From NCBI RefSeq assembly GCF_001427665.1, contig NZ_LMHC01000021.1, forward strand, positions 186,001 to 250,000: a stretch of DNA of 64,000 nt, written 5' to 3'. The notes below the pieces were generated by a model. The model had not been told where the DNA came from. It was given only the letters and a program-made list of their open reading frames with translations, and did not search any database. This document shows, piece by piece, positions 19,765 to 28,562 of the stretch (positions are counted from its first letter, which is position 1; each line of letters opens with the position of its first letter). The DNA comes from Caulobacter sp. Root655 (lineage in GTDB: Bacteria > Pseudomonadota > Alphaproteobacteria > Caulobacterales > Caulobacteraceae). Made by a program: the position numbers and the translations under genes.

Positions 19765-20121
19765 TCAGGCGCGGGGCGGTCTCTCTGGTCCGGCCAGGTC
19801 GAGGGAGGCGAGCGCGCGGGCGCGCGACACGGGCGGCGAACCGTCGGCCAGGATCAGGGCCGGGTCGGCGTCGAACAGGCCGCCCAGCATCGGCGCGCCA
19901 TGGTGGCAATGGCCGTGTTGGCAGTCGCCGGCGTCGATCGGGTGTGGGACCTGATGATCAGCCGCTTCCACGGCGGAGACCTGCGGCGCGCCGGTAATGA
20001 CCGGGCGGTCGTCGCCCGCGCAGACCGCGGCGTCGATGGCCGGCGTGACGACCAGCGCGACGAGCAGACAGGCGGCCAGAAGGCCTCCCATGCCGCGCAA
20101 CCATGTCGTAAGCCGCCTCAT
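19765..20121 (-). CDS. Small secreted His/Cys-rich protein heading the metal efflux operon (DUF2946-like)
   Basis: A 118-residue protein with a clear signal peptide (residues 1-32, RGMGGLLAACLLVALVV). The mature part has a Cys at 34 and a compact cluster C67-Q-H-G-H-C-H-H74 that looks suited to binding a soft or borderline metal. It lies 52 bp upstream of the TolC-family gene in the same direction, as the likely first gene of the efflux operon. Small proteins of this shape, some grouped as DUF2946, are common beside Czc/Cus systems, so a periplasmic metal chaperone or sensor role is likely but inferred. The spacing between Cys and His residues is what I see; the family label is tentative. Confidence 0.7.
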   Translation of the reverse strand: MRRLTTWLRGMGGLLAACLLVALVVTPAIDAAVCAGDDRPVITGAPQVSAVEAADHQVPHPIDAGDCQHGHCHHGAPMLGGLFDADPALILADGSPPVSRARALASLDLAGPERPPRA

Positions 20122-20168
20122 CCTCGCCCTATAGCGTCACCGCGACGGCGCGGGAATGCGTTACATAA

Positions 20169-21524
20169 TCACGGTTGGACGCCGGCGACCGGTTGGGCGA
20201 CGACCTCCTCCCGTCGCTGTGCGCGGCTGGTCCGGCGCGACAGCAGCACGCCGGCCAGCAGCACGCCGATCAGGCCCAGCCCGCAGGTGACGTAGGCCGC
20301 GCCGCCGAGGAATGCGCTCCACGCCAGTTCCAGCCTGGCGAAATAGCGCGCCAGCATCAGGGCGACGCTGCCGACATAGCCGCTGGCGTCGGCCACGTAG
20401 ATCAGGAAGCCGGCCGTGCCGACCCGGCCGGTGGCGGCGACCATGCGATCGAAGAGGATGCCGTTGAACGGCGTGTAGGCCATGTAGACGCCGGCCCCGA
20501 GGGCGACCATCCAGGCGACCGGCCCCAGCAGTCCCAACTGGTGGCCCAGGGTGGAAACGCCCAGCAGCGCCAGGCCCAGGGCGACGAAGCCGAGGTTGAA
20601 GGCCACGGCGCGATGATTGTCGCGCACCCGCATCAGCATGGCCAAGCCGATCAGGACGATGATCGCGACGGGAATCTCCGACAGGGCCAGGATCGAGGCG
20701 GCGTTCTGGTAACCCAGCTCGGCCCAGATCTCGGCCGCGAAGTTGTCGCGGAAATCGCGCAGGGCGGTGACCAGCACATAGACCGCCACCAGCAGGATCA
20801 GGACCGGAGCATGGGAGGCGAACATCGCCGCGCGAGCCTTGGCGGTCATCGGCGCGCGACGCACCCGCGCCGCTTCGTCCTCGGCGTTCGGCGGCGGTAG
20901 CTGCGCCAGGGCCAGGACCGCGACCAGCAGCAGGGGCGTGAAGATCAGGCCGGTCACCGCGGGCATCCAGCGCTCGTCGACGCCTTGCAGCAACAACCCC
21001 TTGCCCACCGACTTCACCACGCCGGAGGCCAGGATGAAGCTGGCGCACAGCATGGCGCCCAGCACTTCCGACAACCGCCGGCCCTCCAGGAAGCCGAACA
21101 CCAGGCCCCAGATCATCCCCAGGCTAAGGCCGTTGGCGAACAGCGCGACGGGACCGAAACTCGACGGCGCCAAGCCCAGGCCAAGCAACGACAGTTCGGC
21201 CCCGCCGATCAGCAGCACGATGGCCCAGGCGCGTTGCTCGGGGCGCATCTCCGAGACCACCTTGACGCCGATGATCTTGGCGGCGGCGTAACCGGCGACC
21301 TGGGCGATCACCAGGGCGATCTTGAAGTCGATGGCGAAGGGCCAGCCGGCGATGTGGTCGTAGCTCGCCGCGGCGAACGGCTTGCGGTAGGCGAACATCG
21401 AGAAATAGACCGCGAACGACGCCAGGCCGCCATACAGCGCGAACGCCCAGGGCGGCGCGGCGACCAGGGCCCGCGTGACCCGGCTCTGTCTTGATGTCGA
21501 CGCCGGAGTGCCGCCAATGCCCAT
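20169..21524 (-). CDS. DUF5690 family membrane protein (MFS-like)
   Basis: A 451-residue protein with about twelve hydrophobic helices. The N-terminal FALYGGLASFAVYFSMFAYRKPFAAASYD and the later ALRDFRDNFAAEIW match my memory of the DUF5690 family, which has an MFS-type fold and no known substrate. The ATG at 21524 is chosen over the longer frame from 21698 because GGAGGGG lies just upstream of it and the extra residues are Arg-rich and unlike coding sequence. It is divergent from the TonB-dependent receptor gene, with ~240 bp between them that holds the receptor's promoter. A sugar-derivative transporter role has been suggested by contexts in other bacteria; nothing here proves it. Confidence 0.75.
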   Translation of the reverse strand: MGIGGTPASTSRQSRVTRALVAAPPWAFALYGGLASFAVYFSMFAYRKPFAAASYDHIAGWPFAIDFKIALVIAQVAGYAAAKIIGVKVVSEMRPEQRAWAIVLLIGGAELSLLGLGLAPSSFGPVALFANGLSLGMIWGLVFGFLEGRRLSEVLGAMLCASFILASGVVKSVGKGLLLQGVDERWMPAVTGLIFTPLLLVAVLALAQLPPPNAEDEAARVRRAPMTAKARAAMFASHAPVLILLVAVYVLVTALRDFRDNFAAEIWAELGYQNAASILALSEIPVAIIVLIGLAMLMRVRDNHRAVAFNLGFVALGLALLGVSTLGHQLGLLGPVAWMVALGAGVYMAYTPFNGILFDRMVAATGRVGTAGFLIYVADASGYVGSVALMLARYFARLELAWSAFLGGAAYVTCGLGLIGVLLAGVLLSRRTSRAQRREEVVAQPVAGVQP

Positions 21525-21705
21525 CGCTTCGCCCCTCCGCCGCGTGTCGCGCCATGGGCGCCGCGTTCGGTGATCCCTGTCAACACCGATCGGATTCGAC
21601 GCCATCCGGTTTCGGATCAATTTTCGGGCTTTCCGGACCTGGACCTGCCCCGAAACGCCCCGTTCGGACCGATCCGCCGTGGACGAACGCGGCTCCACGA
21701 ACGGT

Positions 21706-21737
21706 GCTTGCCATAACGATAGCTATAACTACTATAT
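21706..21737 (+). promoter_or_regulatory. Promoter/operator motif upstream of the TonB receptor, duplicated at 26066
   Basis: A 32-bp A/T-rich block in otherwise GC-rich DNA. It matches positions 26066-26097 at 25 of 32 bases without gaps, including GCTTGCCA, ACG, TAGCT, ACTA and ATAT. It contains GCTATAAC, a perfect fit to the Caulobacter -10 consensus GCTANAWC, and the 8-bp palindrome ATAGCTAT. It ends 27 bp before the receptor ATG. It may be a promoter, an operator or both. Confidence 0.65.
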
Positions 21738-21764
21738 CTCCAAAAGCAGCAGTGGGGATGTGGG

Positions 21765-24023
21765 ATGCGAAAGCTTCAGGTGCTCGCAGGCGTCGCAAGC
21801 GCGGCGATGGTCGCGGCGGCCGGACAGGCCATGGCTCAGGAGGCGACCGCGCTCGAAGAGATCGTCGTCACCGCCCAGAAACGTTCGGAAAACCTGCAGG
21901 ACGTGCCGGTCTCGGTGACCGCCTTCACCGCTGATCAACTGAAGAACCAGCGGGTCGGCGACGTCCTGGCGCTGTCGGGCCTGTCGCCGGGCCTGCAGAT
22001 CAAGACCGACGACAACGCCGCCAATCCGCGCATCTTCATCCGCGGCATCGGGGTCAACGACTTCAACCCCAGCACCGCCAGCGCCGTCGGGGTCTATCTC
22101 GACGGGGTCTATGTCGCCTCCCCGATGGCCCAGATGGCCGGCTTCTACGACCTGCAGCAGGTCGAGGTGCTGCGTGGCCCGCAGGGCACGCTCTACGGCC
22201 GCAACACCACGGGCGGGGCGATCAACGTCACCACCAAGAAGCCGAGCAACACGCCCGGCGCGGACCTGGCCGTCGACTATGGCCGGTTCAATTCACTCAA
22301 TGTCCAGGGCGGATTCGGCGGCCCGCTCGGCGGCGACGACCTGTCGTTCCGGATCAGCGGCCTCTACGACAAGAGCGACGGCTACACGCTCAATCGCCTG
22401 ACCGGCAACAAGGGCAACGACGCCGACCGCAAGGCCGTGCGCGGCGCCCTGCGCTTCACGCCCGACGACAAGCTGACCGTCGATGTATCCGTGAACTACA
22501 GCAAGTCGAGCGGCGGCTCGATCCTGACCTACAACCGCTCGCTAATCGCCCAGACCCCGGAAGCGGCCAGCACCGCCCTGCCCGATCCGACCTTCGGCTA
22601 CTTCTTCTGCAAGCCCGACTACTACACCTCCGGTCAGTGCACGAACGCCCTCGGATACGCCAACACCAGCAACAACAAGTACGAGGGCGACTACCGTTTC
22701 GAGGGCAAGGACATCGTCAAGCTGTTCGGGGCCACGACCTCGATCAGCTACGACTTCGGCGGCGTGACGCTCTATTCCGTCACTGGCTACCAGAGCGCCA
22801 AGCGCGACGACCTGGAAGAGACCGACGCCAATCCGATCTCGATCTTCGGCGCCCGCTACATCGCCAAACAGGACACCACCAGCCAGGAACTGCGGCTGCA
22901 GTCGAACGGCACGACCGCCTTGCGCTGGGTGGCCGGCGTCTATGCGGCCAGAGACAACCTGGACAATGACAGCCACTACGACGTGCTGGACGTGCTACGG
23001 GTCCCAACGCCCGAAAACCCCACCGGCATGGACCCGGCCGGGAGCATCGGCGTGTTCGGCTGGCCCCTGCACCAGAAAACCACCAGCTACGCCGCCTTCG
23101 GCCAGGCCGATTACGACCTCAACGATCGCCTGACCCTGACCGCCGGCCTGCGCTGGTCGCAGGATGAAAAGACCTTCCACTATGTCAGCGACGTCGACTA
23201 CGGGCTGGTCACCCTGTTCACCCTCGACGACTCCAAGATCTTCAGCTCGGTGTCGGGGCGCCTGGGCCTGCAGTACAAGCTGAGCGAAGACGCCAACCTC
23301 TATGCGACCTACAATCGCGGCACCAAGAGCGGCGGCTTCTTCAGCGGTCAGACCACCGATCGAGCCGACATCGGTCCTTACAAGGACGAAACCGTCAACG
23401 CCTACGAGGTAGGGGCGAAGAGCGAGTTCCTCGACCGCCGCCTGCGCGTCAACGTCTCGGCCTTCTACTATGATTACAAGGACCTGCAGGTCTATACGGT
23501 GATCCAGCGCAACGGCCTGCCGGTGCAGCTGTTCACCAACGCCTCGGCGGCGCGGGTCTATGGCGGCGAGGCCGAGATCGAGGCGCGTCCCATGAAGGGC
23601 CTGAGCCTGACCCTCGGCGCATCGCTGCTGAGCGCCGAGTACAAGGACTTCCAGTCGGTCGGCAACGACTACTCCGGCAACACCCTGCCCTCGGCCCCGA
23701 AGACCAGTCTGAACGGCGCCGCCCGTTACGAGCATCCGCTGCCGACGGGCGACATGGTGTCTCAGATCGACTTCACCTATCGCGGCAAGGTCTATTACGA
23801 CACCGCCAACACCGAGCGGCTCAGCGACAAGGCGCGCGCCTTCGTCAACGGCCAGGTCGGCTGGCGTCTCGCCGACGGTCGCTATGAACTGGGCCTGTGG
23901 GGCAAGAACCTGTTCGACACGACCAACATCTCCGACATCACCCCGATCGCCGCCTTCGGATTCGACGTGTTCAGCATGGGGCCGCCCCGCACCTACGGCG
24001 TCTATTTCCGGGCGAAATATTGA
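21765..24023 (+). CDS. TonB-dependent receptor
   Basis: A 752-residue outer-membrane receptor. The signal peptide is residues 1-25 (VLAGVASAAMVAAAGQAMAQ). The TonB box follows (EEIVVTAQKRSE, from residue 29), then the plug domain (LQDVPVSVTAFTADQLK, RIFIRGIGVNDFNP, VEVLRGPQGTLYGRNTTGGA) and a 22-strand barrel ending in TYGVYFRAKY with a C-terminal aromatic-rich strand. It belongs to the iron-complex/outer-membrane receptor type expanded in Caulobacter and sphingomonads, many of which import plant-derived carbohydrates, phenolics or lactones. The MFS gene just downstream is probably co-transcribed and could move the ligand across the inner membrane. The 32-bp motif upstream is shared with the flavoenzyme gene at 26123, suggesting co-regulation. 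Confidence 0.93.
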   Translation: MRKLQVLAGVASAAMVAAAGQAMAQEATALEEIVVTAQKRSENLQDVPVSVTAFTADQLKNQRVGDVLALSGLSPGLQIKTDDNAANPRIFIRGIGVNDFNPSTASAVGVYLDGVYVASPMAQMAGFYDLQQVEVLRGPQGTLYGRNTTGGAINVTTKKPSNTPGADLAVDYGRFNSLNVQGGFGGPLGGDDLSFRISGLYDKSDGYTLNRLTGNKGNDADRKAVRGALRFTPDDKLTVDVSVNYSKSSGGSILTYNRSLIAQTPEAASTALPDPTFGYFFCKPDYYTSGQCTNALGYANTSNNKYEGDYRFEGKDIVKLFGATTSISYDFGGVTLYSVTGYQSAKRDDLEETDANPISIFGARYIAKQDTTSQELRLQSNGTTALRWVAGVYAARDNLDNDSHYDVLDVLRVPTPENPTGMDPAGSIGVFGWPLHQKTTSYAAFGQADYDLNDRLTLTAGLRWSQDEKTFHYVSDVDYGLVTLFTLDDSKIFSSVSGRLGLQYKLSEDANLYATYNRGTKSGGFFSGQTTDRADIGPYKDETVNAYEVGAKSEFLDRRLRVNVSAFYYDYKDLQVYTVIQRNGLPVQLFTNASAARVYGGEAEIEARPMKGLSLTLGASLLSAEYKDFQSVGNDYSGNTLPSAPKTSLNGAARYEHPLPTGDMVSQIDFTYRGKVYYDTANTERLSDKARAFVNGQVGWRLADGRYELGLWGKNLFDTTNISDITPIAAFGFDVFSMGPPRTYGVYFRAKY

Positions 24024-24040
24024 GCGCGGCCGAGGCGATC

Positions 24041-25216
24041 ATGACGGCGGAAGCCCCGTCGCCCACGGGCGCCTGGATCGGCGATCCGCCCAGCCTCGTC
24101 CAGCGCCTGGCCGTGTTCTGGGTCGGGCTGGTCGGGGTGCTGTTTCCCGGCGTCGGGCCGCTGCTGCTCGGCGGCATGGAGGCGGCCGGCCGGCTGACGG
24201 CGGCGCAGATCGGTCAGGCCGGCATGGCCGAACTGGTGGCCATGGGGGTCGGCGCGGCCATCGTTGGCCCGTTGTTCGGCGAGCGCCGGCTGCGGCTGGC
24301 CGCCGTGGGTTGCGGCCTGCTGCTGGCGGCCCTGGACATGGCGACCACGCGGATGTCGGGCGACGCCCTGACCCTGGTGCGCGCCCTGGCGGGCTTGCCG
24401 GCCGGCGCGATGATCTGGCTGATCACCGGCATGATCGTCCGCGCGCCACGTCCCGAGCGCTGGGCGGGCCTCTACCTGACCATCCAGACCCTGCTCCAGC
24501 TGGGCGTGGTGGCCGGGATCGGGGCCTTCGTCGTCGGGCCATTCGGCCCGGACGGCGGCTTCGTGGTGCTGGCGATCCTGACCGTGAGCGCGGCCGTCGT
24601 CGGCCTGGCCGTTCCCCGCGCCTACGCCCCATTGGCGGAGGCGGCCGACAATCCCAAGGGCCTGCCCAGTCCGCGCGGCTGGATCGCCCTGGCCGCCGTG
24701 CTGTGCTTCCAGGCCTTCATCCTGGCCGCCTGGATCTATGTCGAGCCGCTGTCGCGCCAGGCCGGTCACCCCACGACGACGGCCAGCGCGGCCTTCGCGG
24801 TGTCGTTGGCCGCCCAGGTGGCGGGCGGCGCGGTCGCCACGGCCCTGGCCGGCCGGCTGTCGTGGTTCTGGTCGCTGACCGTCGCCGTGCTCGTGGCGAT
24901 CGGCGCGTTGCTGGTGATGGCCAGCCTGCCGTCCGCGGTGATGTTCCTGGCGGTCTCGGGACTGTTCGGCTTCGTCTGGCTGTTCGCCTCACCGTTCCTG
25001 ACGCCCCTGGCCATCGAGGCCGATCCCAGCCGGCGGGCGGCGCTGCTGGGACCGGGCGCCAGCCTGCTGGGCTGCGGCGCGGGCCCGCTGCTCGCCTCGT
25101 TCGTCGTCACTGGCGCGGACGTGCGGCCCGCGGTCTGGCTGGGCGTGATCCTGGCGGTCATCACCCTGGTGATCATCGCCGGCCTGCACCTGACCCGGCC
25201 TCGCTTCGTCGCCTAA
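24041..25216 (+). CDS. MFS transporter
   Basis: A 391-residue protein with about twelve hydrophobic helices. The loop between helices 2 and 3 is short (FGERRLRLAAVG), consistent with a divergent motif A, and Pro/Gly-rich helices continue to the C-terminus HLTRPRFVA. The start is the ATG at 24041, which has GAGG five bases upstream; a TTG at 24020 that overlaps the receptor stop (TTGA) is possible and would give tighter coupling. It lies 17 bp after the TonB receptor and is probably co-transcribed with it. A 102-bp hairpin repeat begins 36 bp after its stop and could end the transcript. The substrate is probably the compound taken up by the receptor. Confidence 0.85.
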   Translation: MTAEAPSPTGAWIGDPPSLVQRLAVFWVGLVGVLFPGVGPLLLGGMEAAGRLTAAQIGQAGMAELVAMGVGAAIVGPLFGERRLRLAAVGCGLLLAALDMATTRMSGDALTLVRALAGLPAGAMIWLITGMIVRAPRPERWAGLYLTIQTLLQLGVVAGIGAFVVGPFGPDGGFVVLAILTVSAAVVGLAVPRAYAPLAEAADNPKGLPSPRGWIALAAVLCFQAFILAAWIYVEPLSRQAGHPTTTASAAFAVSLAAQVAGGAVATALAGRLSWFWSLTVAVLVAIGALLVMASLPSAVMFLAVSGLFGFVWLFASPFLTPLAIEADPSRRAALLGPGASLLGCGAGPLLASFVVTGADVRPAVWLGVILAVITLVIIAGLHLTRPRFVA

Positions 25217-25251
25217 CGACGCGCGCCGATTGGCTTTTCAGGTGAAGCGCT

Positions 25252-25353
25252 CTAGAGCATTTTCGAGCGAAGTGGATTCCGGTTCGCGTGAAGAAAATGC
25301 GTTAAAACAAATATCTAAAGCCCAGATCTGATGCAATCAGGTCGGGGCTTTAG
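25252..25353 (+). repeat. 102-bp structured dispersed repeat, copy 1
   Basis: The element begins CTAGAGC and ends GCTTTAG, near-inverted ends. The left half can fold through GCATTTTC/GAAAATGC and GCGAA/TTCGC. The right half folds through CTAAAGCCC/GGGGCTTTAG enclosing the perfect hairpin CTGAT-GCA-ATCAG. About 12 bases differ from copy 2 at 28559. It lies between the MFS gene and the TetR gene and may act as a terminator. Elements of this look recur in intergenic regions of many alphaproteobacteria. Confidence 0.85.
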
Positions 25354-25381
25354 TCCAGAGAGGACGTGAAGGAGAACCGCC

Positions 25382-26059
25382 ATGCCGAAGACGACGGCCA
25401 GGAAGACCGCGTCCTCGACGGCCCCCGACATCGCGCTGGACGCCAAGCTTCAGCCCACCCAGGCCCGCGGCCAGGACACCTACGAGATCGTGCTGTCCAC
25501 GGCCGGCGAACTGCTGGGCGAGTACGGCTTCGAGCAACTGAGCACCAACGCCATCTGCAAGCGCGCCGGCCTGACGCCGCCCGCCCTGTACCGCTATTTT
25601 CCCAACAAGTACGCGATCCTCAAGGCGCTGGGCGACCGGCTGATGAAGGCCCAGGACGACGCGGTGTTCGCCTGGATCGAGGCTGGCGGCTTCGACGGCG
25701 CGACCGCCAGGGAGCGGATCGACAAGAACGTGGTCATGCTCACCGAGATGATCGAAATGACCCGGCGCTTTCCCGGCGGCGCGGCGATCGGCCGGGCCCT
25801 GCGCGCCGTGCCGATGCTGCAGCAGTTGCGCTTCGCCTCGCGCGACATGGTCGCCGACCGCTTCGTGGAGTTCATGCGCGAACGGTTCCCGCAGGTCTCC
25901 GAGGCCCGCCTGCGCATCGCCATGCGGATGACAGTGGAACTGACCTACGCCGCCACCGAGATGGCTGTCGAGGAGCCCGACCGCGACGCCGACGCCCTGA
26001 TCCGCGAGGTCTGCCTGCTGTTCGACCGCTATTTCGAGACCATCGCCGACGCTCCGTGA
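25382..26059 (+). CDS. TetR/AcrR family transcriptional regulator
   Basis: A 225-residue regulator. The first ~30 residues are a Lys/Ala/Thr-rich tail. The helix-turn-helix spans ~residues 36-82, with ILST-type helix 1, then LSTNAICKRAGLTPPALYRY and FPNKYAILKALGDRL, a standard TetR DNA-binding domain. The rest is an all-helical ligand and dimer domain ending LLFDRYFETIADAP. The ATG at 25382 has GGAG a few bases upstream. It lies between the TonB receptor/MFS pair and the flavoenzyme/aldolase pair. Because both pairs carry the same 32-bp promoter motif, this protein is the first candidate for binding it. That link is inference. Confidence 0.9.
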   Translation: MPKTTARKTASSTAPDIALDAKLQPTQARGQDTYEIVLSTAGELLGEYGFEQLSTNAICKRAGLTPPALYRYFPNKYAILKALGDRLMKAQDDAVFAWIEAGGFDGATARERIDKNVVMLTEMIEMTRRFPGGAAIGRALRAVPMLQQLRFASRDMVADRFVEFMRERFPQVSEARLRIAMRMTVELTYAATEMAVEEPDRDADALIREVCLLFDRYFETIADAP

Positions 26060-26065
26060 ACGACG

Positions 26066-26097
26066 GCTTGCCAATACGCTAGCTTTTACTATCATAT
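26066..26097 (+). promoter_or_regulatory. Promoter/operator motif upstream of the lactone-oxidase-type gene
   Basis: This is the second copy of the 32-bp block at 21706-21737 (25 of 32 bases identical). It ends 25 bp before the ATG at 26123, almost the same distance as at the TonB receptor. The conserved parts are GCTTGCCA, ACG, TAGCT, ACTA and ATAT. The -10-like octamer here is GCTTTTAC, a weaker match to GCTANAWC. Confidence 0.65.
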
Positions 26098-26122
26098 CGT
26101 CATCACAATCGGGGGGAACGCG

Positions 26123-27397
26123 ATGACGGGATGGAACAACTGGTCGGGCAGCGTCGTGACCTCCCCTCGGCTCATCGCCCGGCCGCGCGACGCCGGCGAA
26201 CTGGCGGCCCTGGTCGCCCAGGCCGGCAAGGTCCGCGTCGTCGGCGCGGGTCACTCGTTCATGCCGCTCTGCGAAACCAGCGACCTGCTGCTCAGCCTGG
26301 CCGACTACGAAGGCGCGATCGACATCGCGCCCGACCGTCGCACGGTCTGGGCCCCGGCCGGCTGGAGCCTCAAGAAACTGACGGCGGCGCTGTGGGACGA
26401 AGGCCTGTCGCTGATCAATCAGGGCGACATCAATCCCCAGTCCCTGGCCGGCGCCGTCTCGACAGGCACCCACGGCACGGGCGCGGAGCTGGGCAGCCTG
26501 TCGACCCAGGCCTGTGGATTCCGGCTGATGACCGCCGCCGGTCAGATCGTCGAATGCGGGCCGACGCTCAATCCCGAACTGTACGAGGCGCAGCGCCTGT
26601 CGCTCGGCCTGTTCGGCGTGGCGGTCGAGATCCGGATCAACGTCCTGCCGGCCTACCACCTGGAGGAACGCGTCGAGCGCCGGCCGCTGGCCGAGGTCGC
26701 CGAGCGCCTGGACGAGCTGGCCGCCGCCACCCGCCACATGGAGTTCTTCGTCTTCCCCTATTGCGACGACGTGATCTTCAAGACCCTGCACCCGGTCCCC
26801 GCCGACACGCCCGGCCGTCCGCCCAGCGAGGCCGGCGAAACCGACGAGGCGACGTTCAAGATGATCTGCGACATCTGCGCCGCCCTCCCCCACCTGACGC
26901 CGCCGCTGCAGCGCCTGATCATGCGCCTGGCCGGCAAGTCCAGCCGCCGGGTCGGTCCGGCCCACGCCATCTTCCCCTCCGAGCGCAACATCCGCTTCGA
27001 GGAGATGGAGTACGAACTGCCGCGCGCCGCCGGCCTGCCGACCCTGCGCGCCGCCATCGACCACATCCGCAAGCGCCGCCTGCCGATCACCTTCCCGTTC
27101 GAGTTCCGCCTGGCGGCCGGCGACGACATCTGGATGAGCCCGTTCAACGCGGGTCCGGGGGCCTCGATCTCGTTCCACCAGTACGCCAAGATGCCCTGGC
27201 GCCCGGCCTTCGCCGAGATGGAGGCGGTGCTGCGTGACGGCGCCGGCCGACCGCACTGGGCCAAGCGCCACTCCCTCACGCCCGCCGACGTCCACAGGCT
27301 GTATCCCCGCGCCGCCGACTTCCTGGCGGTGCGCAAGACCTGGGATCCGGCCGGCAAGTTCGCCAATACTCACCTGACCGAACTCTTCGGCCTCTGA
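26123..27397 (+). CDS. FAD-linked oxidoreductase, D-arabinono-1,4-lactone/sugar-lactone oxidase family
   Basis: A 424-residue flavoenzyme of the VAO/PCMH fold. The FAD-binding domain shows VRVVGAGHSFMPLC (residues 37-50; His44 is at the position often used for covalent FAD) and GDINPQSLAGAVSTGTHGTG (101-120). The C-terminal ALO domain has GRPHWAKRHSL, the family's HWGK-type motif, followed by RKTWDPAGKFANTHL. Family members oxidise aldonolactones or polyols such as alditols and pass electrons to O2 or another acceptor. The next gene, a PLP-dependent aldolase-like enzyme, starts 13 bp after its stop, so the two are likely one operon. The substrate is unknown. Confidence 0.87.
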   Translation: MTGWNNWSGSVVTSPRLIARPRDAGELAALVAQAGKVRVVGAGHSFMPLCETSDLLLSLADYEGAIDIAPDRRTVWAPAGWSLKKLTAALWDEGLSLINQGDINPQSLAGAVSTGTHGTGAELGSLSTQACGFRLMTAAGQIVECGPTLNPELYEAQRLSLGLFGVAVEIRINVLPAYHLEERVERRPLAEVAERLDELAAATRHMEFFVFPYCDDVIFKTLHPVPADTPGRPPSEAGETDEATFKMICDICAALPHLTPPLQRLIMRLAGKSSRRVGPAHAIFPSERNIRFEEMEYELPRAAGLPTLRAAIDHIRKRRLPITFPFEFRLAAGDDIWMSPFNAGPGASISFHQYAKMPWRPAFAEMEAVLRDGAGRPHWAKRHSLTPADVHRLYPRAADFLAVRKTWDPAGKFANTHLTELFGL

Positions 27398-27410
27398 TCG
27401 GAACCGCGCC

Positions 27411-28562
27411 ATGACCGACCAAGACCTGCACGCCCACCTGATCGGCGCCCAGGGTTCGCGCCGCGACCTCAACACCCCGGTCCTGGTGATCGACCGCCCG
27501 GCCCTGGAGCGCAACATCGCCCGCATGGCCACGTTCGCGGCCGACAAGGACCTGAAGCTCCGACCGCACGCCAAGACCCACAAGAGCGTCGACATCGCCA
27601 AGCTGCAGCTGGCGGCCGGCGCCGTCGGCCTGTGCTGCGCCAAGATCGGCGAGGCCGAGGTCCTGGCCGAGGGCGGGGTGACGACCGGCCTGCTGATCAC
27701 CTCGCCGGTCGTTTCGATGCCCGCCATCGCCCGGTTGGTCGCCCTCAACGGGACGACGACCGACCTGATGGCCGTGGTCGATCACCCGGCCAACGTCGCC
27801 GCCCTGGGCGAGGCCGCCATGGCCGCCGGCAAGCCGTTGAAGGTGGTCATCGACCTTGATCCCGGCATCCATCGCACGGGCGTCGCCTCGCCCGAGGCCG
27901 CTGTCGCCCTGCTGGCGGCCATCCAGGCCCAGCCGGGCCTGACCTATGCCGGCCTGCAATGCTATTGCGGCATGCAGCAGCACATCGAGAGCTTCGCCGA
28001 CCGCAAGGCCAATCTGGAGGACCGCGGCGCCTATATCCGCTCGGTGATCGACGCCTTGACCGCGGCCGGCGGCCCACCGCCGATCGTCAGCGGCTCGGGC
28101 ACCGGCTCCCATCGCATCGACGCCGAGCTGAACATCTTCACCGAACTGCAGGTCGGCTCCTACGTGTTCATGGACGGCCAGTACCTGGTCTGCGACATCG
28201 CCGGCGACGGGGCCGACGCCAGTCCCTACGAGGCTTCGCTATTGATCGACGCTCGCGTGGTCAGCGCCAACACCCCCGGCATGGCCACCGTCGACGCCGG
28301 CTTCAAGGCGCTGTCGACCGACGCCGAACCGCCCAAGGTCCTGGCCGGCGCGCCGGAGGGGTCGCGCTACTTCTTCATGGGCGACGAACACGGCGCGATC
28401 CTGCCGCCTTCGGGCCAGGCGACGCCGACCCTGGGCGAGCGGGTGGTGCTGGGCGCGCCGCATTGCGATCCGACGGTGAACCTCTACGACACCTACCACG
28501 TGGTCGACGGCGACACCCTGGTGGCGCTGTGGCCGGTCTCGGCCCGGGGGCGCTCCCGCTAG
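27411..28562 (+). CDS. DSD1/D-threonine aldolase-like PLP enzyme
   Basis: A 383-residue fold-type III PLP enzyme. The N-terminal alanine-racemase-like barrel has NTPVLVIDRPALERNI and RPHAKTHKS with the PLP lysine at 55. The C-terminal beta domain carries APHCDPT, with His351 and Asp353 at the metal-binding positions of D-threonine aldolases and D-serine dehydratases. The reactions known in this family are retro-aldol cleavage of D-beta-hydroxy amino acids, beta-hydroxyaspartate cleavage and D-serine dehydration. The stop TAG at 28560-28562 belongs to the left end of a 102-bp repeat, so insertion of the element may have set the present C-terminus (GRSR). It is co-transcribed with the preceding oxidase. 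Confidence 0.87.
   Translation: MTDQDLHAHLIGAQGSRRDLNTPVLVIDRPALERNIARMATFAADKDLKLRPHAKTHKSVDIAKLQLAAGAVGLCCAKIGEAEVLAEGGVTTGLLITSPVVSMPAIARLVALNGTTTDLMAVVDHPANVAALGEAAMAAGKPLKVVIDLDPGIHRTGVASPEAAVALLAAIQAQPGLTYAGLQCYCGMQQHIESFADRKANLEDRGAYIRSVIDALTAAGGPPPIVSGSGTGSHRIDAELNIFTELQVGSYVFMDGQYLVCDIAGDGADASPYEASLLIDARVVSANTPGMATVDAGFKALSTDAEPPKVLAGAPEGSRYFFMGDEHGAILPPSGQATPTLGERVVLGAPHCDPTVNLYDTYHVVDGDTLVALWPVSARGRSR

Noticed and set aside
25337..27748. 803-codon frame on the - strand
   Set aside because: It is antisense to the TetR, oxidase and aldolase genes and has no recognisable domain.
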